Shown here piece by piece: positions 41,863 through 52,728 of a stretch of DNA of 64,000 nucleotides; the stretch's first letter is position 1; every line of letters begins with the position of its first letter. A program made the translations under genes and the position numbers. The DNA is taken from the NCBI RefSeq assembly GCF_038967635.1, contig NZ_CP152413.1:6080001-6144000 (forward strand), in the 5' to 3' direction. This stretch comes from Bradyrhizobium sp. B124 (lineage in GTDB: Bacteria > Pseudomonadota > Alphaproteobacteria > Rhizobiales > Xanthobacteraceae). The notes under the pieces are model-generated. The model ran no database searches and had not been told where the DNA came from. It saw only the letters and a program-made list of their open reading frames with translations.

Positions 41863-42576
41863 CTAGGTCCGAAACTGGCGGCGATAGAGTCCGGGCTCGC
41901 GGGCCATCCTGTTGGACAGTTCCTGTGCGCGCGACGTTTCATCCGGCGTCATCGCCGCGGTCTGCGCGACCCAGTTTTCGCGCTTCACCGGGAAACATTG
42001 CGCAACCGGCGTGCCCTTGGGCAAGGTGCCGCTGAAATTGGTGTCGTGCCAGCGCGCCGGGAAATGAATCCAGCTGTCGTGAAACTGATCGCAATCGACC
42101 ATGCCGGTCAGTGTGGTGAACGGCAGGTCGAACCGATTGACCGGATGGGTGAAGAACAGCGAGTAGCCCGCCGGCGCCTCGATGGTCCACAGATTGACGA
42201 ACTTGATGAGGAAGCGGTCCTGTTCGAACAGCGGCGAGCCGATCACCTGGCTTTCGTCGTGGAATCCGACCGGCGAGCGCGGGAATTCGAGCACGCCCCC
42301 GGACGGAAGGTCGTTGTCCCATGTGATCTCGCCATTCTCGATCTTGAGATCGCAGACCAGCGGCATCAGGAAGCCCGATGTCATCGCATCGACGAATGGC
42401 GGGCAGCGCTTGACGGTATCCTCCTCGCGGTTGCTCATCGCATTGAAGGCCTGCGTCGGCATCGCCTTGAGCCATCCGGGAAGGCCCAATGACGCAGGCA
42501 CTGGCGCTGGAATCTTACCCTCGAGCTCCGCTGGGCAGCGGAATTTGATGGCTAACGCTTCGTTGTTGTTGGACAC
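41863..42576 (-). CDS. Conserved protein of unknown function (DUF6065-like)
   Basis: 237 residues, soluble. The strongly patterned parts are LPGWLKAMPTQAFNAMSNRE, KRCPPFVDAMTSGFLMPLVC, SLFFTHPVNRFDLPFTTLTG and LPKGTPVAQCFPVKRENW. I recognise the pattern as a conserved family of unknown role, sometimes near glycan genes or phages. No catalytic set is evident. GTG start, with AAGGG 7 nt upstream. It stands alone on the minus strand. Confidence 0.6.
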   Translation of the reverse strand: MSNNNEALAIKFRCPAELEGKIPAPVPASLGLPGWLKAMPTQAFNAMSNREEDTVKRCPPFVDAMTSGFLMPLVCDLKIENGEITWDNDLPSGGVLEFPRSPVGFHDESQVIGSPLFEQDRFLIKFVNLWTIEAPAGYSLFFTHPVNRFDLPFTTLTGMVDCDQFHDSWIHFPARWHDTNFSGTLPKGTPVAQCFPVKRENWVAQTAAMTPDETSRAQELSNRMAREPGLYRRQFRT

Positions 42577-42897
42577 GGTTTGGCCCTTGGTTCGTTCAGT
42601 GTCGGCAGCGCCCTTGCGCCAGTCGATGCTGATCTAGCACGCGATGAGGGGGCGGAGAAAGCAGCCGCATCTCGCGCAGCGCGAGCCGCGGTGTAGATCT
42701 ATAAGTAGTTGTTATCATGACGGATAAGGTACGCCCTCAATTCTCCGTGCGGCGCGCATGCCGATCCCGTTTTGACGCGTCTTTTCGTTCGCCGGTGTGC
42801 AAGACTTTGCCGATAGGCATTGGCTTTCGATGCCTGTCCGGCGCATCATGGCTGGTGTCGCCGACGACGAGATCTGCAGCAGGTAACGGAGGGACAG
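42577..42897. other. Gap upstream of aspartase
   Basis: About 320 nt with no supported gene. A short frame (42717-42917) on the plus strand has poor codon use. Small partial dyads (TCTCGCGC/GCGCGAG and AGGCAT/ATGCCT) are present but weak. It must hold the aspartase promoter; I cannot place it with confidence. Confidence 0.4.
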
Positions 42898-44442
<1,545 letters not shown>

Positions 44443-44638
44443 GAGCAGGCGTTACCGATCCCGCGCGACGAACATCCATTTTGACCTTTGCAGGACGGAC
44501 CTGCCGGCCGCATGCCGACGCGTCCGTGATGGCGCTTTGTGAAGCCGATCACACGTCCATCGGAGATGTATGATACGATGAAGCAACTTTAGATAATTGA
44601 TGTACCGCGCTCGCGGCACAGGGATTGCGAGGTTTGCC

Positions 44639-45727
44639 ATGGCCACGCCGAACCTGCCGACGCCAGATTTTGCCTTCGATCCCGATCAGCCCGGCGCCTG
44701 CATTGCCGGCGTGCGGCCTTATCGCAACGGATCGTACCGGCTCGATGCCGAAACCATCTCGCAGAGCTTCATCGTGCATAATTACGGCCATGGCGGCGCC
44801 GGCATCACGCTGAGTTTTGGCTGCGCCGCGAAGGTCCGCGACATCGTCAGGGATCATCTGGCCGCAAGCCGTGGGGTCACCGAAGCCGCCGTGCTCGGCG
44901 CCGGCGTGATGGGTCTGACCGCCGCGACATTGCTGCTCGATCTCGGGCTCAAGGTCACGGTCTATTCCGATCGCGCGCCGCTCGAGACCACCTCCGCGAA
45001 GGCCGGCGGCCAGTGGGCCGTCTCGGTGGTGGAATTCGCCGGCAAGGAGCGCGAGCTCACCGACATCATCAAGAGCGCCTATCGTGCGTTCAAGGATCGG
45101 ATCGGGCAGGGGTTCGGCGTGTTCGAGCGGCCGAACTACACCGCGACGCGTGCGCACAATCTCGACATCGTGCTGCAACTCGCGCCCGGCCTGATCCCGC
45201 CGCGGCAGCCGCTGCAGCGCTTGCCGTTCGCGCACCACACCAAGCCCGGCTTCGTTTACCAGACCCTGCTGATTGAGCCGCCGGTCCTGCTCGCCAGGCT
45301 GAAGGCCGATCTCGACCAGCGCGGCGTCAGCTTCGTGTCGAAGCGGTTCGTCAACCGTTCGGATATCCTGGCCAGCGTGCCGCAGCCGATCATCGTCAAC
45401 TGCACCGGGCTCGGATCGATGACGCTGTGGAGCGACACCAAAATGATGCCGATCAAGGGACAGCTTGCGCTGCTGCGGCCGCAGCCGGCGCTGCAATATC
45501 TCTACGGCCAGAACGGCTACCTGTTCCCGCGCAGCGATCACGTCGTGATCGGCGGCACCTTCGAGCCCGGCGTCAACAACGAGACCCCGGACAAGGCGGT
45601 GTGCCAGGGCCTCGTCGATCACATCGCCTCGCTGTTCGGCAAGGCACCGGCGAGGCCGCTGCCCGACATCCATATCCACAACCCCGTCCACGCGCCGATC
45701 GTCAACCCGGCAATTCCCGAGGTCTGA
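44639..45727 (+). CDS. FAD-dependent D-amino-acid-oxidase-like protein
   Basis: 362 residues. The nucleotide motif is EAAVLGAGVMGLTAATLLLD (about 85-105), unusually far from the N-terminus, preceded by a leader domain. Later segments GGQWAVSVVE, VNCTGLGSMTLW, PIKGQLALLRP and HVVIGGTFEPG follow the DAO fold. It could deaminate an amino acid. The C-terminus ends at IPEV, where typical DAOs continue with a GLRP region, so the protein is shorter than usual and catalytic completeness is uncertain. It is followed 9 nt later by a BBE-like flavoenzyme and probably co-transcribed. Confidence 0.75.
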   Translation: MATPNLPTPDFAFDPDQPGACIAGVRPYRNGSYRLDAETISQSFIVHNYGHGGAGITLSFGCAAKVRDIVRDHLAASRGVTEAAVLGAGVMGLTAATLLLDLGLKVTVYSDRAPLETTSAKAGGQWAVSVVEFAGKERELTDIIKSAYRAFKDRIGQGFGVFERPNYTATRAHNLDIVLQLAPGLIPPRQPLQRLPFAHHTKPGFVYQTLLIEPPVLLARLKADLDQRGVSFVSKRFVNRSDILASVPQPIIVNCTGLGSMTLWSDTKMMPIKGQLALLRPQPALQYLYGQNGYLFPRSDHVVIGGTFEPGVNNETPDKAVCQGLVDHIASLFGKAPARPLPDIHIHNPVHAPIVNPAIPEV

Positions 45728-45736
45728 GGGGTCGCC

Positions 45737-47206
45737 ATGGAACATCCGCTTCGCGTCGGCGAGTTCTTGCCCTCCGATGCGCCGGTTGCCGCCGCCGACG
45801 CCGAGATCGCCGCGCCGCCGGCGGAGGCCGTGGCACCGCTGCCGCCATTGCCGAACCTGCCGGCGACCGACGTTGAGTTCCTGCGGCCGCAGGACGCGCA
45901 CTATGCGGATTACCTGCCTGCCGCGAGCAAGCGCAAGCAATTGGCACCGGCGCTGCGTGCGGTCTGCAAGACCGAGCACGCGGTTGCCGTGATGGTCGAC
46001 TGGGTGCGCAGCAACGGATTGAGCTTCGCCGTTCGCTGCGGCGGGCATTCCTATGAAGGCCTGTCGCAATCGTCCGGGGTTGCGATCGACGTGCGTGGAT
46101 TGAAGCAGATTGTGGTCGACAAGGCCTCGAACCTCGTCACGGCAGGCTCCGGCGTATCGCTCTACGAGCTCTATTCCGCGTTGGCCGCCCAGGGCCTCGC
46201 ACTGCAGGCAGGGAGTTGCCCGACCGTCGGCATCTCCGGTCATCTCACCGGCGGTGGCCACGGCCTGCTCGCGCGCTCGCATGGACTGACCTGCGACGGC
46301 CTGCTGCAGGCGAATGTCGTCGACGCCCAGGCGCGTGTGCTGCAGGCCAATGCGACATCGGAGCCGGACCTCTGGTGGGCCTGCCGCGGCGGCGGTGGTG
46401 GCAGCTTCGGCATCGCGACCGAGTTCAGGATCGAGGTGTTTCCCCTGAAGACGGCGCGGGTGTTCGGTGTCTCCTGGAAACTGTCGCAGGCCCACGCCGC
46501 GCAATTGTTCGCCGCCTGGCAGGACTGGGCGCCGAATGCGCCGTCGAACATCACCTCGATCATGAAGGTCGGCCCGGCCGGCCACGGCCTGATCACGATG
46601 CGCTGCATTGGCCAGTCGGTCGGCAGCGAGAGCGAGCTGCGCAGCGAACTCCGGCGATTGACGGCGGTGCGGCCGCCGTCATCGGCGCTGTCGGTGCAAT
46701 CGCTCGCCTTCCTCGATGCGGTCAAGCACTTTGCCGGACCGCTCGCCTACGAGTCGGTGCTGATGAAGGCGAAGTCGGACTACGTGCTGACGCCGCTCGC
46801 CTCCGACGGCATCGAAGCCATGATGGCGGCGGTCGCGCCGATCGCGCCGGGCGGCATCGTGCTGCTGTGCGATTCCTATGGCGGTCGGATCGCCGATGTT
46901 GCCGCCGACGCCACCGCATTCCCGCGCCGCGCCGGCACGCAGTACTGTATCCAGTACTTCTCGAGCTGGAGCCGATCCGCCGACACCGCGGCGCATCTCG
47001 CTGACGTCGCGAGGGTCTATGCGGCGATGCGCCCTTTCATGCCGGGCGCGTCCTACGTCAATTATTGCGATCTCGACCTCGACGGCTATGCGTCAGCCTA
47101 TTGGGGCAACAACCTCGCCCGGCTGGTCGCGGTGAAGCAGCAATACGATCCCGATGATCTGTTCCACCACGCCCAAAGCGTGCCGCTCAGCGTCCCGACG
47201 GCATGA
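45737..47206 (+). CDS. FAD-linked oxidase with bicovalent flavin motifs (BBE-like)
   Basis: 489 residues of the VAO/berberine-bridge-enzyme type. Likely bicovalent FAD links are His104 in RCGGHSYEG and Cys161 in GSCPTVGISGHL. The C-terminal BBE segment contains YVNYCDLDLDGYASAYWG. An Ala/Pro-rich leader of about 45 residues precedes the catalytic domain; no clear signal peptide is seen. Such oxidases act on sugars, alcohols or alkaloid-like amines; the substrate is unknown. It sits between the DAO-like gene and a convergent RoxA-like gene. Confidence 0.85.
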   Translation: MEHPLRVGEFLPSDAPVAAADAEIAAPPAEAVAPLPPLPNLPATDVEFLRPQDAHYADYLPAASKRKQLAPALRAVCKTEHAVAVMVDWVRSNGLSFAVRCGGHSYEGLSQSSGVAIDVRGLKQIVVDKASNLVTAGSGVSLYELYSALAAQGLALQAGSCPTVGISGHLTGGGHGLLARSHGLTCDGLLQANVVDAQARVLQANATSEPDLWWACRGGGGGSFGIATEFRIEVFPLKTARVFGVSWKLSQAHAAQLFAAWQDWAPNAPSNITSIMKVGPAGHGLITMRCIGQSVGSESELRSELRRLTAVRPPSSALSVQSLAFLDAVKHFAGPLAYESVLMKAKSDYVLTPLASDGIEAMMAAVAPIAPGGIVLLCDSYGGRIADVAADATAFPRRAGTQYCIQYFSSWSRSADTAAHLADVARVYAAMRPFMPGASYVNYCDLDLDGYASAYWGNNLARLVAVKQQYDPDDLFHHAQSVPLSVPTA

Positions 47207-47221
47207 GGAGCAGGCCGAAGC

Positions 47222-49057
47222 TCAAAGCGTCTTGATGAACTCGATCAGGGCGCGGCGCTCGTCTTCCTTCAACTCCGGCCCGATCACGCCGAGGCGCTTC
47301 TCGTTCGAGAATTCGTGCCCGGAATTGCTGTTGCCGCGTTTGCTGGTGTCGAGCACGAAGGCGTTCTTGATATTGTCCTTCCAGACATGGCCGAGATCCT
47401 TGGGGTCGTACTCCCGGTTGCCGAGATAGAAGGTCGAGGGACGATCCTTCACCGGCGACAGCAGCGCGTAGATGGAGGGCACCGATCCGTTGTGCAGATA
47501 GGGCGGGGTGGCCCAGATGCCGTTGAGCGGCCGGACCTTGTAGGCCAGCGGCGCCTGGATCTCGTTCGGCCGGTAGCCGTTGATGCGCTTGCGATCCTCC
47601 GGCGGGGTCTTGTTCTGGTCGTACCAGGTGTCGACGGTCTTCTCGACCAACTCGCCGAGCGCGGGTCCGAAACCACCGTCCTTGATCTTCAGATTGGCGG
47701 GCGTCTCGACGGTGCGGCTCGCAAGGCCCTCGGCCTGCGCGCTGTCGGTGCCGATATGGCTGATCGGAATCATCTCGACGTCGAGCAGCGGCTGGCCGGC
47801 GTCGTTCTTGATCCAGCGCTTCTTGTCCTTGAACAGCGCAAAGGCTTCGCTCGCGGGCAGCGCCTTGCTGTCGATCGCCGGGCCATGGCAGCCCTGGCAG
47901 TGCGTCTTGTAGAGCTCGCCGCCCTTCTTCGCGAGATCCATGTTGATCTGCCCCAGGATATTCTCCGGCCATTTCGGCGACGCCAGGCCGCCAAAGCCCT
48001 TGTCCTCGCTGGGCGGCTCGCCGGCGATCATCCGCTCCATCTCGTGCAGCACGTCGATCCGCGCGCTGGATTTGAACAGGCCCCTGGACTCGTCGAGCAG
48101 ATTGAGCTCGGCGCTGACGCCGAGCGCCTCGCCGGCATTGCGCACCATCGGCTGCATGATCGAGCCGTCATACTGCACCCAGCTGAACCACGGCGCGTTC
48201 CAGATCCGCGGGAAATGCACCGGCGCCGAATGCGAGGCATAATTGTTCGGATTGTTCAGATCGATCGAGAACACCTGGTTGCCGATCCGGTTCAGTGCGT
48301 CGAGCCGCGCATAGCCTTCCTCGACGCTGTTGGCGGCGACCTTGGTCTCCAGTGCATTGATGTTGGCGTATTGCTTCAGCACGAGATCGAGCTGGCTGCG
48401 CAGCGCCATGCGCTCGTCGAGGCTGGCATCCTTGCCGAGGATCTCGTCGGCGAAGCGCGAGAAGCGGCCCGGCCAGAACCGCGTCAACAGCAGCGAGACG
48501 CCGACGCTCTTCTGGAATTCGAACAAATTGGTGTTGGCGGGCCCGCCGTCGATCACGATCTCGGTGCCGCGGTAGCTGAAGCTTCCGGTGTGGCAGGCGG
48601 AGCAGGTCAGCCCGACCCCGTTCATGTCGGCCTTGCTATGCGGGTTGCGCCAGGGCGCGCCGTTGGCGTCGGCCATCGGGCCACTCGGCGCGAAGCCGAT
48701 CGGCAGTGCATCGGGGCTACCCGGAATCACAGTGTCGGGAATAAAGCCGAAGCGGCCGAGATAATTGGTCTCGCTGAGCCGCGGTGCCGCTGTGAGCAGT
48801 GGCCAGATCGTCGGCTGCTCCAGCGCCATGAACCATTCAAGGGGAATGCCGAAAGTCCGCGTGCCCTGGTCGGCGTGATAGAACCAGCGCAGCCGCTCGG
48901 CGCTGACGTTCTGATCCAGCCACACCGTCTTTGCCGGCGGCTGGTAGTCGACGACCTTGACGCGGAAGCCGCTCGCCACCGTCTCGATATCGTCCTTGAG
49001 GTAGAGGACGCCGGCGACAATCAGCAGCCCGATGAAGAAGATCGTCTTGCGAGGCAT
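47222..49057 (-). CDS. Diheme c-type cytochrome peroxidase-like protein (RoxA-like)
   Basis: 611 residues with an N-terminal anchor (MPRKTIFFIGLLIVAGVLYL) and two heme motifs, CSACH (152-156) and CQGCH (387-391). The long spacing and segments such as WPENILGQINMDLAKKG and RPLNGIWATPPYLHNGS recall the RoxA/RoxB rubber oxygenases rather than classical short bacterial cytochrome c peroxidases. Probable periplasmic location. The substrate could be an isoprenoid or another hydrophobic molecule; this is inferred only by family. ATG at 49057 follows GGGGAATGGGGC. Convergent with the BBE-like gene (15 nt apart). Confidence 0.8.
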   Translation of the reverse strand: MPRKTIFFIGLLIVAGVLYLKDDIETVASGFRVKVVDYQPPAKTVWLDQNVSAERLRWFYHADQGTRTFGIPLEWFMALEQPTIWPLLTAAPRLSETNYLGRFGFIPDTVIPGSPDALPIGFAPSGPMADANGAPWRNPHSKADMNGVGLTCSACHTGSFSYRGTEIVIDGGPANTNLFEFQKSVGVSLLLTRFWPGRFSRFADEILGKDASLDERMALRSQLDLVLKQYANINALETKVAANSVEEGYARLDALNRIGNQVFSIDLNNPNNYASHSAPVHFPRIWNAPWFSWVQYDGSIMQPMVRNAGEALGVSAELNLLDESRGLFKSSARIDVLHEMERMIAGEPPSEDKGFGGLASPKWPENILGQINMDLAKKGGELYKTHCQGCHGPAIDSKALPASEAFALFKDKKRWIKNDAGQPLLDVEMIPISHIGTDSAQAEGLASRTVETPANLKIKDGGFGPALGELVEKTVDTWYDQNKTPPEDRKRINGYRPNEIQAPLAYKVRPLNGIWATPPYLHNGSVPSIYALLSPVKDRPSTFYLGNREYDPKDLGHVWKDNIKNAFVLDTSKRGNSNSGHEFSNEKRLGVIGPELKEDERRALIEFIKTL

Positions 49058-49317
49058 GCCCCATTCCCCAATTCGCGGTACTCGCGCGTCATATTGATGA
49101 GATATTAAAAATCGCCGAAACAGGTTCGCGTTAAGCGTGTGATGCGCTGTGTGCCATCCTACAGTGGCGGCGCTCGGTCTACCAACGGAAATGTTGCAAA
49201 GGAAATGTTGGTTGGCTGTGAGCCAGTTCACTTGCGGCGTGTTCGCCTCGGCGGCATTTGCGCGCATGGCTGCCCGCGGCTAGAAATGACGGAGCAACAA
49301 TTCTTCGAGATGTCATC

Positions 49318-49998
49318 TTGAACGCGCCAAGTGCACAACCGCTCACGATCACGGTCTCGGACGACAACTCGGTGTCCGCACTGCTGCTGCGCCCGGCGCA
49401 GGCCCGTAGCGCCTATGTGTTCGCGCATGGCGCCGGCGCCGGCATGGCGCATCCGTCGATGGAGACGATTGCGGTCGGCCTCGCCGAGCGCGGCATCGCG
49501 ACCTTGCGCTATCAGTTTCCCTACATGGAGAGGGGCAGCAAGCGGCCCGATCCGCCCGCCGTCGCGCAGGCGACGGTGCGCGCCGCGGTGGCGGAGGCCG
49601 CGCGCCGTTGCGGCGAACTGCCGCTGTTCGCCGGCGGCAAGTCGTTCGGCGGACGCATGACCTCGCAGGCGCAGGCCAAAGCGCCGCTCGCCGGCGTGCG
49701 CGGGCTGGTGTTCCTCGGCTTTCCCCTGCATCCCGCCGGCCAGCCGTCGAGCGAGCGGGCCAAACATCTCGCCGAGGTCAAGGTCCCGATGCTGTTCCTG
49801 CAGGGCACGCGCGATGCGCTGGCCGAGCTCGATCTGCTCGAGCCCGTCGTGAAGGGGCTGGGTGCGCGCGCCACGTTGCAGTTGGTGCAGGAGGCGGATC
49901 ACTCCTTCCATGTCCTCAAGCGTTCCGGCCGCAACGACCGCGAGGTGATGGCCGAGGTGCTCGATGCGTTCGCGGCCTGGGTCGCGAAGCATGTGTAG
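49318..49998 (+). CDS. Alpha/beta hydrolase of the KANL3/Tex30-like family
   Basis: 226 residues. The start region [26 protein letters not shown] has the HGAGA oxyanion-type motif; the nucleophile is in GKSFGGR; the catalytic Asp and His are plausibly in [11 protein letters not shown] and EADHSFHVL. This matches the family annotated as KANL3/Tex30 or dienelactone-hydrolase-like. The TTG start is chosen because GAG lies about 8 nt upstream; an in-frame ATG 20 codons upstream would prefix a stretch of different codon use. The substrate is unknown. Confidence 0.8.
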   Translation: MNAPSAQPLTITVSDDNSVSALLLRPAQARSAYVFAHGAGAGMAHPSMETIAVGLAERGIATLRYQFPYMERGSKRPDPPAVAQATVRAAVAEAARRCGELPLFAGGKSFGGRMTSQAQAKAPLAGVRGLVFLGFPLHPAGQPSSERAKHLAEVKVPMLFLQGTRDALAELDLLEPVVKGLGARATLQLVQEADHSFHVLKRSGRNDREVMAEVLDAFAAWVAKHV

Positions 49999-50002
49999 GT
50001 GG

Positions 50003-50090
50003 GTAGCCCGGATGCAGCGAAGCGAAATCCGGGGCCGGCCTTTCCACCTGTGACACCGTCCCGGATTGCGCTTCGCTCCATCCGGGCTAC
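50003..50090. repeat. Dispersed inverted repeat, family A
   Basis: GTAGCCCGGATGCAGCGAAG and TGCGCTTCGCTCCATCCGGG, ending GGCTAC, are complementary arms. It lies in the gap between the hydrolase and the racemase genes, and the racemase ATG follows 13 nt after its right arm. Confidence 0.78.
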
Positions 50091-50102
50091 TAATCTCGAC
50101 TC

Positions 50103-50837
50103 ATGACCAAGATCCTGATCGTCAATCCCAACACCACCGCGTCGATGACCGCGACGATTGCCACTGCGGCCCAGGCGGTTGCCGCTGATGGTACCGAGAT
50201 CGTGGCCGTCACATCGTCGATGGGACCCGCCTCGATCGAGGGCTTCTACGACGAGGCGTTCGCCGTTCCCGGGCTGATCGACGCATTGCTGAAGACGCCG
50301 GACGCTGATGCCGGCATCGTCGCCTGCTTCGACGACACCGGGCTCGATGCCGCGCGGTCGGCAGCGCGTTATCCGGTGGTCGGCATCTGCGAGGCGGCGC
50401 TGGTTACGGCCGGGCAGATCGCCAAGCGCATCGGCATCGTCACCACGCTGCCGCGCTCGATCGTGCCGCTCGAGGAACTGGTCCGCCGCTACGGCTTTGC
50501 CGATCGCGCCACGGTCACCGCCTGCGACGTCGCGGTGCTCGATCTGGAGAAACCGGGTTCGGGCGCCAGGCCAAAGCTGGAGGCGGAGATCGCCCGCGCA
50601 CTGGAGAAGGGCGCCGACGCCATCGTGCTCGGATGTGCCGGCATGGCCGATCTCGCCCATGAGCTGTCCGCGCAATTCGGCGTGCCTGTCGTCGACGGCG
50701 TGGCCGCCGCGGTGAAACAGGCGGAAGCGCTCGCCGGCCTCAAGCTCACGACTTCGCGCCGCGGCGCCTATGCTTCGCCTGGAGTGAAGAGATACACGGG
50801 TCTGCTCGAAGGATTCGCACCAGGTCTCAAGGAATGA
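50103..50837 (+). CDS. Aspartate/glutamate-racemase-superfamily protein (hydantoin racemase-like)
   Basis: 244 residues with the paired catalytic cysteines of the superfamily: Cys75 in VACFDDTG and Cys178 in LGCAGM. Other landmarks are ILIVNPNTTASMT and AVTSSMGPASIEGFYDE. The pattern is closest to hydantoin racemases, which interconvert enantiomers of hydantoins or related compounds. No hydantoinase is adjacent. The ATG follows a family A repeat, with no clear ribosome site. Confidence 0.82.
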   Translation: MTKILIVNPNTTASMTATIATAAQAVAADGTEIVAVTSSMGPASIEGFYDEAFAVPGLIDALLKTPDADAGIVACFDDTGLDAARSAARYPVVGICEAALVTAGQIAKRIGIVTTLPRSIVPLEELVRRYGFADRATVTACDVAVLDLEKPGSGARPKLEAEIARALEKGADAIVLGCAGMADLAHELSAQFGVPVVDGVAAAVKQAEALAGLKLTTSRRGAYASPGVKRYTGLLEGFAPGLKE

Positions 50838-50840
50838 CCT

Positions 50841-50923
50841 CGTCATTGCGAGGAGCGTAGCGACGAAGCAATCCATTTCTCGGCAAGTGGTGATATGGAT
50901 TGCTTCGCTTCGCTCGCAATGAC
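50841..50923. repeat. Dispersed inverted repeat, family C (CGTCATTGCGAGGAGCG)
   Basis: Opens CGTCATTGCGAGGAGCGTAG and closes TTCGCTTCGCTCGCAATGAC, with AAGCAATCCAT and ATGGATTGCTT as inner arms. A second copy is at 57555-57640. It lies between the racemase and the convergent SDR gene. Confidence 0.78.
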
Positions 50924-50933
50924 AGTGAGATCG

Positions 50934-51713
50934 TTATGACGCCGCGCCGCCATAGATCCGGTCGCGCAGGCGGCGCATGCCGGACAGCCAGCGCTCGCGA
51001 TTGGTGGCCTTGCGCTGCATGTATTCCTGCACCTGGGGATGCGAAAGGATCAGGAAGCGCTCCTCGGCCATCGCCTCGATCACCATCCGTGCCACTTCGC
51101 CGGGTTGCAGCACGCCGTCGACACGCGCCGCGCTCGGGCCCGGCGTGGTCATCCCCGTCTGCACCGATTGCGGGCAGAGCACGGAGACGCGGATGCCGCG
51201 ATCGCCATACTGGATGGCGAGATGCTCGGCGAGCGCGACCGCCGCGTTCTTGGTTACGCCGTAAGGCATCGAGTTCAGCGAGGCCAATAGCCCCGCCGCC
51301 GACGCGGTGTTGATGAGATAGCCGGAGCCGCGCGCGAGCATGCCGGGCACCAGCGCGCGCGCCGCGAACACATGGCTCATCACATGCACCCGCCAGCTCA
51401 CGTCCCAGTCGGCATCGGACGCGGCTTCCTGTCCCTTGCGCGACAGCCCGGCATTGGAGAAGAACACGTCGACCGGGCCATACTTGTCCTCCGCCGCGGC
51501 GATCAGCGCCTTGACGTCCTCCTCGAGCCCGACATCGGCGGTGACCGCGAGCCCGTCGATGTCGCCGGCAACGCTGGCGAGCCGGTCGCGCGAGGTCTTG
51601 AGATCGGCGACCACGACGCCGCGGGCGCCGGCGTCGGCATAGGCCCGCGCCACCGCTTCGCCGATCCCGCTCGCGCCGCCGGTGACGATGCAGACCTTGT
51701 CCTTGACTTGCAT
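50934..51713 (-). CDS. Short-chain dehydrogenase/reductase
   Basis: 259 residues with TGGASGIGEAV (nucleotide binding), NAGLSRKG, NTASAAG with the catalytic Ser and YGVTKNA with Tyr/Lys, then VLCPQSVQTGM. ATG at 51713 follows AGGGATATCGAACC; the upstream frame lacks a ribosome site. It is downstream of the ketopantoate-reductase-type gene (40 nt) and likely co-transcribed. The substrate is unknown. The C-terminus RERWLSGMRRLRDRIYGG is characteristic of an SDR subgroup linked with acyl-CoA metabolism. Confidence 0.88.
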   Translation of the reverse strand: MQVKDKVCIVTGGASGIGEAVARAYADAGARGVVVADLKTSRDRLASVAGDIDGLAVTADVGLEEDVKALIAAAEDKYGPVDVFFSNAGLSRKGQEAASDADWDVSWRVHVMSHVFAARALVPGMLARGSGYLINTASAAGLLASLNSMPYGVTKNAAVALAEHLAIQYGDRGIRVSVLCPQSVQTGMTTPGPSAARVDGVLQPGEVARMVIEAMAEERFLILSHPQVQEYMQRKATNRERWLSGMRRLRDRIYGGAAS

Positions 51714-51753
51714 GGTTCGATATCCCTGCTTGTTAGCGTCGTGGGGCGGATTG

Positions 51754-52728
51754 TCAGCTCTGATAGAGCCCCTTGTCACGCGCCTTCTGGATCGCGAGCG
51801 CGGCCATCAGGTCGAGCATCGGGGTCGGAAGGTTAGCTGCGCGGGCAAACGCCGCCGGTGCGCGCACCAGCACATCGATCTCCATGGCGCGTCCGAGCTC
51901 GTAGTCCTGCAGGATCGATGGCTTGTGGTCCGGCGCCGGGCCTGAGCGGGTGACGCGCTTGACCTCGGGAATGTAGTGCGTCGCCACCGCATTGGCCTCG
52001 TCGAGCAGGCGCGGGATCACGTCCTGCATGTCAGCATCGTCGCGGACGCCGCGTGCGGTCAACCCCGTCAGCAGGCAGAGCACCGACATCGACATGTTGG
52101 TCAATAGCTTCGACCAGATCGTCTCGCGGATCTCGTTGACCGCGGGCGATTCGATCGATGCGTCATTGAGTGCCGCACGCAAATTGGCGATGCGCTCGCT
52201 CCGTCGGTCGTCGCATTCGCCGATCAAAAGCCGGTTGCGATCCGGCGACAGGTTCGCCGCCACGCCGGGCGCAACCACCTCATTGGAGGAGAAGATCACG
52301 CCGCCGATGATCCGCTCCTTCGGGATGGCGCTGCGCAGGCGCCCGCCGGGATCGAGGAAGCCGAGATCGGGGATGGCGGGATGCCGCGGCGGCAGGCCGA
52401 GATCGTACCACCAGGGAATGCCGTTCTGCGCGAACACGATTGATGTGTCGTGCTGAAGCAGCGGCGGCAGTCCGGTTGCGAGCGCGCCGATGCCGGTGGC
52501 CTTCAGCGTGCTGATGACGACGTCCTGCGGCCCCAGTTCGGCAGGATCGGCCGACGCCTTCACCTTCGCGGTGACGCTGGTGTCGCCGACCTTCAGCGTC
52601 AATCCGCGGGATTTGACCGCGTCGAGATGCGGCCCGCGCATCACGCAGGACACATCGTGGCCGGCGCGTGCCAGCCGGACTGCGAAATGGCTGCCGACCG
52701 CGCCCGCGCCGAAAATGCAGATACGCAT
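51754..52728 (-). CDS. Ketopantoate reductase family protein (PanE/ApbA homologue)
   Basis: 324 residues. Nucleotide-binding RICIFGAGAVGSHFAVRLAR, IVFAQNGIPWWYDLGLP and the conserved ETIWSKLLTNMSMSVLCLLT with a likely catalytic Lys. Divergent from canonical PanE: the middle insert after residue 120 (LGFLDPGGRLRSAIPKERI) is long. A second ketopantoate reductase lies at 27.9 kb, so this one may act on another 2-oxo acid, consistent with the adjoining SDR and the divergent enoyl-CoA hydratase. Confidence 0.82.
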   Translation of the reverse strand: MRICIFGAGAVGSHFAVRLARAGHDVSCVMRGPHLDAVKSRGLTLKVGDTSVTAKVKASADPAELGPQDVVISTLKATGIGALATGLPPLLQHDTSIVFAQNGIPWWYDLGLPPRHPAIPDLGFLDPGGRLRSAIPKERIIGGVIFSSNEVVAPGVAANLSPDRNRLLIGECDDRRSERIANLRAALNDASIESPAVNEIRETIWSKLLTNMSMSVLCLLTGLTARGVRDDADMQDVIPRLLDEANAVATHYIPEVKRVTRSGPAPDHKPSILQDYELGRAMEIDVLVRAPAAFARAANLPTPMLDLMAALAIQKARDKGLYQS

